Positions 7,971 to 15,616 of a DNA stretch of 64,000 nucleotides are shown piece after piece (within the stretch, counting starts at the first letter, position 1; each line of letters starts with the position of its first letter). The stretch lies in NCBI GenBank assembly GCA_904387055.1, contig CAJFKV010000001.1:1-64000 (forward strand). The letters run 5' to 3'. Source of the DNA: Candidatus Heteroruminococcus faecigallinarum (GTDB taxonomy: Bacteria; Bacillota; Clostridia; Oscillospirales; Ruminococcaceae). A model generated the notes under the pieces. That model was not told where the DNA came from and searched no databases. It saw only the letters and a program-made list of their open reading frames with translations. The translations under genes and the position numbers were made by a program.

Positions 7971-8017
7971 CCTTCGTAATCAGCAGGTCGCGTGTTCGAG
8001 TCACGTCACTAGCTCCA
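7971..8017 (+). other. tRNA-Thr(CGT) 3' half, attachment site
   Basis: Positions 7973-8017 match the second half of a tRNA: anticodon loop TTCGTAA with CGT at 7975-7977, the T-arm GCGTG TTCGAGT CACGT at 7990-8006, acceptor strand CACTAGC at 8007-8013, then T and CCA. The bases before the loop (TAGCC) do not pair with the 3' anticodon stem, and no D-arm or 5' acceptor strand is present. The gene is therefore broken inside the anticodon loop, a usual crossover site for tyrosine integrases. The whole tRNA should lie at the other junction. Confidence 0.75.
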
Positions 8018-8020
8018 CGT

Positions 8021-8055
8021 CGGAGCAAAGTCCGCTTTGCTCCGGCTTCTTTTTT
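8021..8055 (+). terminator. Terminator downstream of the tRNA
   Basis: CGGAGCAAAG (8021-8030) pairs with CTTTGCTCCG (8035-8044), followed by a T-run to 8055. Directly after it, GGCTTCTTTTTTGCC and GGCGAAAAAGAAGCC form a second stem at 8044-8075. These fit the natural end of the host tRNA transcript. Confidence 0.75.
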
Positions 8056-8353
8056 GCCTTCGGCGAAAAAGAAGCCATCCGCTTCCGCAAAAAGTCACGC
8101 TCGGCTCGCCTGTTCGGTTGTAAACGCCCTCACGACGGCTCGCGGTCGTTGCCACCCTTTTACGGGTGTTTGCGATCGAAACTGACCGCCCCTGCCACCA
8201 GGCAAGGGCCTGGAGCCATTTCGCGCTCCGGGCCTTTTGCTTTGCCTGAGATCGCCTGAGATCTTCGCCCGCGTCCAAAACAGCTTGACACGGACCATCT
8301 CTGCCACCCCCCTGTAAAATAGGCGTTTACGGGGGTGGGTTCTGTGGCAAATA
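8056..8353. other. Non-coding stretch after the tRNA
   Basis: No convincing gene is seen. The stretch is GC-rich and holds hairpins, including GGGCCTGGAGC paired with GCTCCGGGCC and followed by TTTTG near 8206-8240, and CACCCCC paired with GGGGGTG near 8310-8338. The terminator-like parts could end unseen small transcripts. Confidence 0.4.
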
Positions 8354-8380
8354 GAAATCCCCCGATTTACGGGGGATTTC
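8354..8380. terminator. Terminator after the lipoprotein gene
   Basis: GAAATCCCCCG (8354-8364) pairs perfectly with CGGGGGATTTC (8370-8380). It lies about 45 bases beyond the stop codon of the minus-strand lipoprotein gene and can serve as its terminator, although the T-run is short. Confidence 0.6.
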
Positions 8381-8425
8381 TTCACGCAACCTTATGGAAA
8401 GGATAGACATTCCTCTGCCGAGGGA

Positions 8426-10012
8426 TCAGGTGTCGGGGTTGATAGCAGTTTGGTAGGTGATCGAGAGATGCTCTCCCAGGTTCCGCTCTTCCACCAGCGC
8501 GTTCAGGGGAGCAAGATCCGCCTTCTGTTCCAGGTCCACCACCAACACGGACAGATGGTTATCTTCCTCCTCCAAGAAGACAGTTACTTTCACCCCGTCC
8601 CCCAGATCCAGCGCCTCCACAGCGGCTTTGGCCTCCTGGAGCTGGGTAAGGGAACAGGTGGTGGGCTGCACAATGGCTTCCACCTTGCCGTAGGGCGCCG
8701 TCAGCCAGAAGGGATAGCAGTCGATGGCCCACTGGACAGCCACCTGGTCCACCGCCCAGATGCCCGGGTAGGTAATCCCCTGGGGGCTGCGGGAACCGGA
8801 CCGGGTGACGCTGTACATCCCGCCGTACTGGCTGGGGGAGAGAACCTCCTCCAGGTAGGCCAGCAGGTTTTGGGCAGCATCCCGGGTAAGGTTGGGCCAG
8901 TAGGGGCCGTCCGGCTGCTGGGCGGTGCTGGCGTTTTCACCGTCGGTGTAGGCGGCGTCCTCCAGGGTGAAGGTCCAGCTCTGGGTGGAGATCCACTCCC
9001 CATCCCCAACCGTCTTGTCCTCCACACAGTCCACCCACTGGGTACCGTCGGGATAGGGAAGGGGCAGGTACCCTTCCTCCCCGGCAAATTGATACCGGGT
9101 CACGGTTTCCCCCTGGGTGACCGTGAGGAAGAGGCCGTTGTCGCTGATGGAAAACCGCTGTCCCCCCTCCAGGGAGATTTGGTAGTCCCGGACTCCGCTG
9201 CCGGTGGGAGGGTTGAGTTCCTTCTCCTCCAGGAGGATCACCGGCATGGCGGCAAAATGGGCGGTGATCTGCCGGGCGTCCTCCCCCAGGTAGACGGCCG
9301 CCTTGGGATGTTCGGCCAGCTGCTGTTCGACCACCTGGAAGACCAGGGCGTTCTCGCTGCGGATGCCCAGGGCGCTTCCCATGGTGAGGGTTCCTTCGGC
9401 GGGCGGGGTCACCGCCGGCCAGGCAAAGGAGCCGGAGGAGCCCGACACAGCCTGGGCATTCTCTCCGCCCAGGGGGGTCCAGGCCCCGGAGACCGGGTCA
9501 ATCCGGTACTCCTGCCACTGGGTGTCCTGGGGATAGGGGAGGGAAAGCCCGCCGGAAACGGCGTACCAGCTGCCGTCCCCCAGGGACAGTCCCCCCTCTT
9601 CCCGCAGCTGGCAGGTGGCGCCGTCCCTGCCGGTGATGGTGTAGACGGTGTATTCGGCTCCTTCACCGCTGGGGGCGGTTCCCTCTTCTACGGGGACGGC
9701 TGCCAGGGCCGCCCCCAAGGCAGCGGCGGTTTCCCCCTCCCAGGTGGCCACCGCTACGGTGGAATCGTCCCGGTAACGCTGTACCTGGAAGGAGACCGCC
9801 TGATCGGCTGCCAGGGGAAGCAGGCTGCCCAGGGTGAGAGCAGGCGCTTCCTCCTCCGCCGGCGCGGGTTCCTCCTGGGAAGAATCCGGAGAAGCGGCCA
9901 CGGATGCCTCTTCGACCGGGGGAAGGGAGGAACTCTCCGCCGGAGACGAACCGCAGCCGGATGCCCCCAGCAGCAGTCCGGCAGCCAGAAGAAGGGCAAC
10001 AATGGTTTTCAT
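8426..10012 (-). CDS. Secreted lipoprotein with internal duplication
   Basis: A 528-residue lipoprotein of unknown function. The signal peptide ends in GASGC, and a Ser/Glu/Pro/Ala-rich tether follows to about residue 55. The rest holds two related segments. Each starts with a LTLGS/LTMGS strand and an FQV strand, contains a W or H-rich amphipathic stretch, and ends with LPYPQDTQW (about 165) or LPYPDGTQW (about 325). The C-terminal 130 residues are a different domain rich in aromatic residues. No catalytic motif is recognised. AAGGAGG lies ten bases before the ATG. It stands alone, divergent from tex. Confidence 0.8.
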   Translation of the reverse strand: MKTIVALLLAAGLLLGASGCGSSPAESSSLPPVEEASVAASPDSSQEEPAPAEEEAPALTLGSLLPLAADQAVSFQVQRYRDDSTVAVATWEGETAAALGAALAAVPVEEGTAPSGEGAEYTVYTITGRDGATCQLREEGGLSLGDGSWYAVSGGLSLPYPQDTQWQEYRIDPVSGAWTPLGGENAQAVSGSSGSFAWPAVTPPAEGTLTMGSALGIRSENALVFQVVEQQLAEHPKAAVYLGEDARQITAHFAAMPVILLEEKELNPPTGSGVRDYQISLEGGQRFSISDNGLFLTVTQGETVTRYQFAGEEGYLPLPYPDGTQWVDCVEDKTVGDGEWISTQSWTFTLEDAAYTDGENASTAQQPDGPYWPNLTRDAAQNLLAYLEEVLSPSQYGGMYSVTRSGSRSPQGITYPGIWAVDQVAVQWAIDCYPFWLTAPYGKVEAIVQPTTCSLTQLQEAKAAVEALDLGDGVKVTVFLEEEDNHLSVLVVDLEQKADLAPLNALVEERNLGEHLSITYQTAINPDT

Positions 10013-10229
10013 GGGAATGCCTCCTTTTGCTTATTTTTAAAAAAGTGTCTATTTTTCTTCTATTTTATCCATAATTTTCCCCAGAATCAAGAAGAAATTT
10101 ATGCCGCTTTCTTGAAAAACAGGGGAGGGGATTTGCCTTTGGGGGGAATCTGTGGTATTGTGAAAGAACCCGCCGGAAGGAACACGCTCCCCTGCGGGCA
10201 GTCCATCTATAGAAAGGCTGGTATGCCCA

Positions 10230-12422
10230 ATGACTTCCTTTGCTGCGGTTCTTTCCCGGGAATTTTCCATTGCCGAGCCGCTGGTTCAGAATATCATGGA
10301 TCTAATTGACGAGGGGAACACCATCCCCTTTATTGCCCGTTACCGGAAGGAGAAGACCGGCTCCTGCGACGACCAGGTGCTGCGGCAGCTGGCCGAGCGG
10401 CTGGACTACCTGCGCGGCCTGGAGAAGCGCCGGGAGGAGATCTCCGCCGCCATCGCCCAGCAGGGAAAGCTGACCGAGGAGCTGGCCGCCCAGCTGGAGG
10501 CGGCCCCCACCCTGGCCCGGCTGGAGGACATCTACCGGCCCTACAAGCAAAAGCGCCGCACCAGGGCCACCGTCGCCCGGGAAAAGGGGCTGGAGCCCCT
10601 GGCCAGGGAGCTGATGGCCCAAAGCCGGACCGGCCCCTCGCCGGAGGAGCTGGCGGCCCCCTTTGTCCAGGAGGAGAAAGGGGTTTCCAGCGTCCAGGAG
10701 GCCCTGGACGGCGCCTGCGACATCCTGGCGGAGGAGATCTCCGATGACGCGGCCGCCCGCCAGCTGCTGCGCCAATATTACCAGAAGAACGGCCTCCTTC
10801 ACAGCCAGGCGGTCGATCCGGGGGCCGATTCGGTCTATACGGGGTACTACGAGTTTTCCCAGCCGGTGGGGAAGATCCCCAGCCATCGGGTGCTGGCGAT
10901 CAACCGGGGGGAGAAGGAGGGGTTCCTCAAGGGGGAGATCCAGGTGGACGGCGGGTATGCCGTGGGGCTGCTGGAGGGCTGCTTTGTCAAGAAGGGGAGC
11001 CGGGCCGCGCCCCTGGTTTCCCAGGCGGTGGAGGACGCCTATAAGCGGCTGATCCACCCGTCCCTGGAGCGGGAGTTCCGCTCCCAGCTGACCCAGATGG
11101 CCAATGGGCAGGCGATGAAGAACTTTGGCCTGAACCTGGAGGCCCTCCTGATGCAGCCGCCCCTGCGGGGGAAAACGGTCCTTGCCATCGACCCCGCCTA
11201 CCGCACCGGCTGCAAAATTGCCGTGGTGGATCCCACGGGAAAGGTGCTGGATACGGCGGTGGTCTATCCCACCCCGCCCCAGAACCGCACGGAGGAGGCC
11301 AAGCGGACCCTTGCGGCCCTGATCCGCAAGGACGGGGTGGAGGTGCTGGCCATCGGCAACGGAACCGCCAGCAAGGAAAGCGAGATCTTTGCCGCCGGGC
11401 TGATTCAGGAGATGAACTGCGGCCTTTCCTACCGGATGGTGAACGAGGCGGGGGCGTCGGTCTATTCCGCGTCCCCCCTGGGGGCCGAAGAGTTTCCCCA
11501 GTTTGACGTCTCCCTGCGCAGCGCCGTGTCCATCGCCCGGCGGATGCAGGACCCCCTGGCGGAGCTGGTGAAGATCGATCCAAAGTCGATCGGGGTGGGC
11601 CAGTACCAGCACGACATGCCCCCCAAGGAGCTGGACCAGGCCCTGGGAGCGGTGGTGGAGGACTGCGTCAACCGGGTGGGGGTGGACCTCAACACCGCGT
11701 CCCCCGCCCTGCTGGGGTATGTGGCGGGGATCAACGGGACGATTGCCCGGAACATTGTGGCCTGGCGGGAGGAGAACGGCGCCTTTTCCTCCCGCGCCCA
11801 GCTGAAGAAGGTCCCCAAGCTGGGGCCAAAGGCCTTTGAGCAGTGTGCCGGTTTTCTGCGGATTCCAGGAGGGAAGAACCCCTTGGACAACACCGGCGTC
11901 CATCCGGAGAGCTATCCGGCGGCCAAGGCGCTGCTGGACCACTTCGGCTACACGGTGACCGACATGGCGGCGGGGAAGGGAAGCGGCCTTCCCCAGCAGG
12001 TGGAACAGGCCGGTGTCCGGGAGCTGGCCGCCCTGTTGGGCGTGGGCGTCCCCACCCTGCGGGACATTGCCGCCGATCTGGCCCGCCCGGGGCGGGACCC
12101 GCGGGAGGACCTGCCCGCTCCCCAGCTGCGGACCGACGTGATGAGCCTTTCCGACCTGAAGGAGGGGATGGAGCTCCAGGGAACCGTCCGCAATGTGATC
12201 GACTTCGGCGCGTTTGTGGATGTGGGCGTCCATCAGGACGGGCTGGTACACATTTCCCAGATCTGCGACCGGTATCTCCGCCATCCCAGCGAGGTGCTGA
12301 AGGTGGGCGACCCGGTCACCGTGTGGGTATTGGGGGTGGACGTGGGCCGCAAACGGATTTCCCTCACGATGAAAAAGCCGGGAGGGGCTGCCGGCAAAAA
12401 CAATCGGGAGAATTCACTGTAA
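10230..12422 (+). CDS. tex: Tex-family RNA-binding transcription accessory protein
   Basis: A 730-residue cytoplasmic protein of the Tex/YqgF-Spt6-like family. Visible parts are the N-terminal helical region (NTIPFIARYRKEKTGSCDD near 30), a YqgF-type RNase H-like core (TVLAIDPAYRTGCKIAVVD near 320), helix-hairpin-helix segments (VDLNTASPALLGYVAGI near 485) and a C-terminal S1 domain (ELQGTVRNVIDFGAFVDVGV near 645). Length and order are standard. The S1 domain binds RNA; the cellular role is still loosely defined. It is monocistronic and ends at a strong terminator. Confidence 0.95.
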   Translation: MTSFAAVLSREFSIAEPLVQNIMDLIDEGNTIPFIARYRKEKTGSCDDQVLRQLAERLDYLRGLEKRREEISAAIAQQGKLTEELAAQLEAAPTLARLEDIYRPYKQKRRTRATVAREKGLEPLARELMAQSRTGPSPEELAAPFVQEEKGVSSVQEALDGACDILAEEISDDAAARQLLRQYYQKNGLLHSQAVDPGADSVYTGYYEFSQPVGKIPSHRVLAINRGEKEGFLKGEIQVDGGYAVGLLEGCFVKKGSRAAPLVSQAVEDAYKRLIHPSLEREFRSQLTQMANGQAMKNFGLNLEALLMQPPLRGKTVLAIDPAYRTGCKIAVVDPTGKVLDTAVVYPTPPQNRTEEAKRTLAALIRKDGVEVLAIGNGTASKESEIFAAGLIQEMNCGLSYRMVNEAGASVYSASPLGAEEFPQFDVSLRSAVSIARRMQDPLAELVKIDPKSIGVGQYQHDMPPKELDQALGAVVEDCVNRVGVDLNTASPALLGYVAGINGTIARNIVAWREENGAFSSRAQLKKVPKLGPKAFEQCAGFLRIPGGKNPLDNTGVHPESYPAAKALLDHFGYTVTDMAAGKGSGLPQQVEQAGVRELAALLGVGVPTLRDIAADLARPGRDPREDLPAPQLRTDVMSLSDLKEGMELQGTVRNVIDFGAFVDVGVHQDGLVHISQICDRYLRHPSEVLKVGDPVTVWVLGVDVGRKRISLTMKKPGGAAGKNNRENSL

Positions 12423-12452
12423 AGGGATTTCCCTATACGGTTAAAAACGACG

Positions 12453-12490
12453 AAACCAAGGGAAAAAAGTCTTGTGTTTTCCCTTGGTTT
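12453..12490 (+). terminator. Terminator of tex
   Basis: AAACCAAGGGAAAA (12453-12466) pairs exactly with TTTTCCCTTGGTTT (12477-12490), about 30 bases after the tex stop. The symmetric A/T flanks make it usable in both directions. Confidence 0.85.
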
Positions 12491-12525
12491 GTGTTACCAT
12501 AATACCGTTTTGGAGAACTTGTTTT

Positions 12526-12607
12526 GTCGGGGAGTTCGCTTTGGCGGGCTGAGAGGAAGAAACTTCGACCCGGAGAACCTGTTTGGGTAATGCCAGCGTA
12601 GGGAACA
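12526..12607 (+). promoter_or_regulatory. TPP riboswitch (thiED operon)
   Basis: The THI-box core is clear: GGCGGGCTGAGAGGAAG, then CGACCCGGAGAACCTG, GGGTAATGCCAGCG and TAGGGAAC. It precedes a thiamin salvage operon. Binding of thiamin pyrophosphate is known to switch such genes off. Confidence 0.95.
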
Positions 12608-12633
12608 AAACGGTAGTTGGTTGTGGAACGTCA

Positions 12634-12669
12634 GCCGCAAGATGCCTGTCCTGGCACCTTGCGGCTTTT
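12634..12669 (+). terminator. TPP riboswitch expression-platform terminator
   Basis: GCCGCAAGATGCC pairs with GGCACCTTGCGGC and is followed by TTTTGTGTTTT. It lies between the TPP aptamer and the ribosome binding site of thiED, which suggests termination control by the riboswitch. Confidence 0.85.
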
Positions 12670-12695
12670 GTGTTTTCAAAAAAGGAAGGTTGACC

Positions 12696-14147
12696 ATGAA
12701 ACTGAAACGAGAAGATCTGCTGCTTTACGCCATTACCGACCGCAGCTGGCTGCGGAAAGGGGGGAGCCTGGCCTCGGTGACCGAGGAAATTCTGAAGGGA
12801 GGGGCCACCTGCCTCCAGCTGCGGGAGAAAGCCGCCGGCCAGGAGGAAATGGTGCGGCTTGCCCGGGAGCTGCTGCCCCTCTGCAGGGCCTACGGGGTGC
12901 CCCTCATCATCAACGACAATGTGGAGGTGTGCCGACTGGTGGACGCCGATGGCGTCCATGTGGGGCAGACCGACATGGCGGTGCGGGAGGCCCGAGCCAT
13001 CCTGGGGCCGGACAAGATCATCGGCACCAGCGCCCACAACGTGGCCGAAGCCAAGGCGGCGGCCGCCGCCGGGGCGGATTATATCGGCTGCGGGGCGGTC
13101 TTTGGCAGCACCACCAAGGGGGACGCGTCCCTTCTCGCCCGGGAGGAGCTGGCCCGCATCTGCCGGGCGGTGTCCCTGCCGGCGGTGGCCATCGGCGGCA
13201 TCCATCGGGACAATGTGGAGCGGCTGGTGGGGACCGGCATCGATGGGGTGGCGGTAATCAGCGATCTCTATGCCGCCGGGGACCACGAGGAGGAAACCCG
13301 CCTGCTGAAAGAGACGGTCCGGCGGGTGGTGTCCTCCTACCGGCGGGACCGGGCCATGCGCACCGCCCTTACCATCGCCGGGAGCGATTCCAGCGGCGGG
13401 GCGGGGATTCAGGCCGATCTCAAGACCATGACCTGCAACGGCGTTTACGGCATGAGCGCCATCTGTGCCCTCACCGCCCAGAATACCACCGGGGTGGCGG
13501 GGATTCTGGAGGTGAGCCCTTCCTTCCTGGCCCAGCAGCTGGACTGTGTCTTTACCGACATCTTCCCCGACGCGGTCAAGACCGGCATGGTCTCCAGCAG
13601 CGGGCTGATTGAGACGATTGTGGAGCGCCTCACCTACTACGGCGCCCGGAATCTGGTGGTGGATCCGGTGATGGTGGCTACCAGCGGCGCCCGGCTCATC
13701 AGCGAGGAGGCGGTGGAAACCTTGAAAACCCGCCTTCTCCCCATTGCCACCCTCATCACCCCCAACATTCCCGAGACAGAGGTGCTGGCCGGCCGGGCGG
13801 TCAAGACCCCGGAGGATATGATCGAGGCGGCCCGAGCCATCTACGAGCGGTATGGCTGCGCGGTCCTCTGCAAGGGGGGACATCAGCTGAACGATGCCAA
13901 CGACCTCCTTTACCGGGAGGGGGGGTACCGGTGGTTTGAGGGGAAGCGGATCCACAATTCCAACACCCACGGCACCGGCTGTACCCTCTCCAGCGCCATT
14001 GCCAGTAACCTGGCCAAGGGGATGGAGCTGGACGAGGCGGTTCTTCACGCCAAGGCATACCTGTCCGGCGCGCTGGCGGCGATGCTGGACCTGGGGGCGG
14101 GCAGCGGCCCCATGAATCACGCCTTCGCGGTAAAGGGGGAGTACTGA
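12696..14147 (+). CDS. thiED: Fused thiamin-phosphate synthase / HMP-P kinase
   Basis: A 483-residue fusion of two thiamin enzymes. Residues 1-215 are ThiE (YAITDR, GATCLQLREK, IINDN, GVHVGQTD, AIGGI), which joins HMP pyrophosphate with thiazole phosphate. Residues 222-480 are ThiD (ALTIAGSDSSGGAGIQADLK, GTGCTLSSAIAS), which phosphorylates HMP and HMP-P to supply ThiE. Separate proteins are more common; in the fusion the intermediate is made and used by one polypeptide. The ATG at 12696 follows AAAGGAAGG just after the riboswitch terminator. The next gene starts two bases after the stop. Confidence 0.95.
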   Translation: MKLKREDLLLYAITDRSWLRKGGSLASVTEEILKGGATCLQLREKAAGQEEMVRLARELLPLCRAYGVPLIINDNVEVCRLVDADGVHVGQTDMAVREARAILGPDKIIGTSAHNVAEAKAAAAAGADYIGCGAVFGSTTKGDASLLAREELARICRAVSLPAVAIGGIHRDNVERLVGTGIDGVAVISDLYAAGDHEEETRLLKETVRRVVSSYRRDRAMRTALTIAGSDSSGGAGIQADLKTMTCNGVYGMSAICALTAQNTTGVAGILEVSPSFLAQQLDCVFTDIFPDAVKTGMVSSSGLIETIVERLTYYGARNLVVDPVMVATSGARLISEEAVETLKTRLLPIATLITPNIPETEVLAGRAVKTPEDMIEAARAIYERYGCAVLCKGGHQLNDANDLLYREGGYRWFEGKRIHNSNTHGTGCTLSSAIASNLAKGMELDEAVLHAKAYLSGALAAMLDLGAGSGPMNHAFAVKGEY

Positions 14148-14148
14148 G

Positions 14149-14748
14149 ATGGACGTCCTGCTGGCATCGGCCTTTACGGTGGTGTACCTGCTGGTGACCC
14201 TCCGGCTCTGCAAGGGGCTGCGGCTTACGGCGAAGAACCTGTGCCTGGGGGGAATCATGTGTGCCGCCACCCTGGTGCTGCGCACCATTTTGATTACCCT
14301 TCCCAATGGCAGCCACATCAGCCTGATGGCCATGCTGCCGCTGCTCCTTCTTTCCCTGGTGTACGATCCCCGGCTGGCATTTGTGTCCGGCTGGATCACC
14401 GGCGTGCTGGCCTGTTTTCTCCTGGCCGGCTGGCAGCCCATTCACTGGGCCCAGTTCCCCATGGAGCATCTGATCTGTTTTTCCGCCTTGGGGTATGCCG
14501 GCCTGTGGGGGATCGACAGCAAGAAGAAGGTGATGGCCGGGTCGGCCCTGGCCATCGGGCTGAGCGTGCTCAGCCACATTTTGGCAGGCGGGGTCTTTTT
14601 CGGCCAGTTTGCCTGGGAGGGCTATGGCCCCTGGGCCTACAGCATCATCGCCAATCTGACCGGCCATGGGGTGGAGGGGCTGATCACCTGGATCCTGATC
14701 GGTTTTATGCCCCTAAAGCACATGAAAAAAGCCATTCAAAGGAGGTAG
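14149..14748 (+). CDS. ThiT-like ECF transporter S component
   Basis: A 199-residue membrane protein with about six hydrophobic segments. It resembles the ThiT substrate-binding subunit of energy-coupling-factor importers: PNGSHISLMAMLPLLLLSL matches the ThiT loop PNGGSITLGAMVPL seen in the thiT gene at 44873, and GVFFGQFAWEGYGPWAYS matches the late GVIFFGSYAPEGMNPW-type loop. Its place between thiED and tenA suggests thiamin or a breakdown product such as an HMP derivative as substrate. The shared ECF module (EcfA/A'/T) is not in this window. Confidence 0.75.
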   Translation: MDVLLASAFTVVYLLVTLRLCKGLRLTAKNLCLGGIMCAATLVLRTILITLPNGSHISLMAMLPLLLLSLVYDPRLAFVSGWITGVLACFLLAGWQPIHWAQFPMEHLICFSALGYAGLWGIDSKKKVMAGSALAIGLSVLSHILAGGVFFGQFAWEGYGPWAYSIIANLTGHGVEGLITWILIGFMPLKHMKKAIQRR

Positions 14749-14751
14749 ACG

Positions 14752-15420
14752 ATGGGTTTTGCACGGGAATTGATGGAGGAAAACATTCCGATTTGGCAGC
14801 AGTGCCTGGAGACCCCGTTTCTGCGGCAGCTGGAGGATGGAACCCTGCCGGAGGACTGCTTTAAGGGGTACATTGTGGACGACAGCCTGTATCTGCGGGA
14901 ATATGCCAAGGTGTTTGCCTGGGGGATGACCAAGGCCCAGACGATGGACGAAATCCGCGCCTATTACAGCCTCTTGGCCTTTGTCAACGAGAGCGAGGCA
15001 TCCACCCGGCTGATGTACCTGAAGCGCTACGGTCTGCAGGACAGCCAGATTCAGACCCTTCCCCTGCGACCCCAGAACGCCGCCTACGGGGACTGCATGA
15101 TCCAGGCTGCCCGGGATGGGGAAGGAGCGGCGGAATGTATGATGGCCTGCCTTCCCTGCATGGTCAGCTATGCGTGGATCTTCCGGACCATCACCGGCCG
15201 CACGCCGGCCATCCGGGAGACGGTCTTCTGGCCGCTGGTGGCCGATTATGCCGACGACCGGTATTGGGCGGCCTGCCAGGAATGGATGGACTTTGCCGAC
15301 CAGGTCAGCCGGGACCTGTCACCCCAGCGGCGGGAGCGGTGCCGCCGGATCTATCGGGACTGCAGCCTTCACGAGCTCCATTTCTGGGAGATGAGCGGGA
15401 GCCCGCGGACGGATCTATAG
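14752..15420 (+). CDS. tenA: TenA-family aminopyrimidine hydrolase
   Basis: A 222-residue all-helical TenA/thiaminase II protein. Family features include F..YI.DD..YL.EYAKVFAWG (about 37-60), a cysteine region AAECMMACLPCMVSYAWI around residue 130 and a C-terminal LHELHFWEM helix. TenA proteins hydrolyse aminopyrimidine products of degraded thiamin to HMP, which ThiD then phosphorylates. It is the last gene of the TPP-controlled operon, starts four bases after the transporter stop behind AAAGGAGG, and is followed by a strong terminator. Confidence 0.93.
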   Translation: MGFARELMEENIPIWQQCLETPFLRQLEDGTLPEDCFKGYIVDDSLYLREYAKVFAWGMTKAQTMDEIRAYYSLLAFVNESEASTRLMYLKRYGLQDSQIQTLPLRPQNAAYGDCMIQAARDGEGAAECMMACLPCMVSYAWIFRTITGRTPAIRETVFWPLVADYADDRYWAACQEWMDFADQVSRDLSPQRRERCRRIYRDCSLHELHFWEMSGSPRTDL

Positions 15421-15429
15421 CTGCCTGCC

Positions 15430-15471
15430 AACGCGCCCCCAGCCGGGTCTGACCCGGCTGGGGGCGCGTTT
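15430..15471 (+). terminator. Terminator of the thiED operon
   Basis: AACGCGCCCCCAGCCGGGTC pairs with GACCCGGCTGGGGGCGCGTT in an almost perfect 20-bp stem ten bases after the tenA stop. The T-run is short (TTT), but the stem is very strong. Confidence 0.85.
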
Positions 15472-15536
15472 GGGAAGCAGGGCGTCCATTTTCCCGTCCG
15501 ACAGCGGACGGCCCCGGAAACCAGCGGCGCCGCTCT

Positions 15537-15565
15537 TTTCAACGCCGCCGGAGTTGGTATATAAT
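15537..15565 (+). promoter_or_regulatory. Probable promoter of the uvrA-like operon
   Basis: An exact TATAAT lies at 15560-15565, with a weak TTTCAA at the -35 position 17 bases upstream. It is 51 bases before the start codon of the UvrA-like gene. Confidence 0.5.
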
Positions 15566-15616
15566 ACGGTCATGGGACCAAGACGTTGTCCCGATCCCCT
15601 AACACAGAGGTGTCGT

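Larger units (their letters stand above)
1..7972. mobile_element. Right part of an integrated element ending in tRNA-Thr
   Basis: The stretch holds an excisionase, a tyrosine integrase, a low-GC transporter cargo and an IS200 copy. It ends where a tRNA-Thr 3' half begins at 7971. Given the plus-strand orientation of that fragment, the element lies to its left and host DNA to its right. The other end is outside the window. Base composition rises sharply after about 8 kb. The exact boundary and the link between this integrase and this attachment site are inferred; two nested elements are possible. Confidence 0.6.

Noticed and set aside
7771..8028. Minus-strand reading frame across the tRNA end, containing SDVTRTRDLLITKA
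   Set aside because: This peptide is the usual false translation of a tRNA 3' half, and the frame shows no domain.
8310..8338. CACCCCC...GGGGGTG hairpins as a CRISPR-like repeat
   Set aside because: There are only two different hairpins, no regular spacing and no spacers.
8450..10309. 619-codon plus-strand frame opposite the lipoprotein gene
   Set aside because: It is a GC-rich shadow; the minus-strand frame has a signal peptide, lipobox and ribosome site.
10302..12284. 660-codon minus-strand frame opposite tex
   Set aside because: His/Gly/Gln-rich shadow composition; tex on the plus strand has full family motifs.
12441..14441. 666-codon minus-strand frame opposite thiED
   Set aside because: Shadow frame that also crosses the TPP riboswitch; thiED is clearly real.
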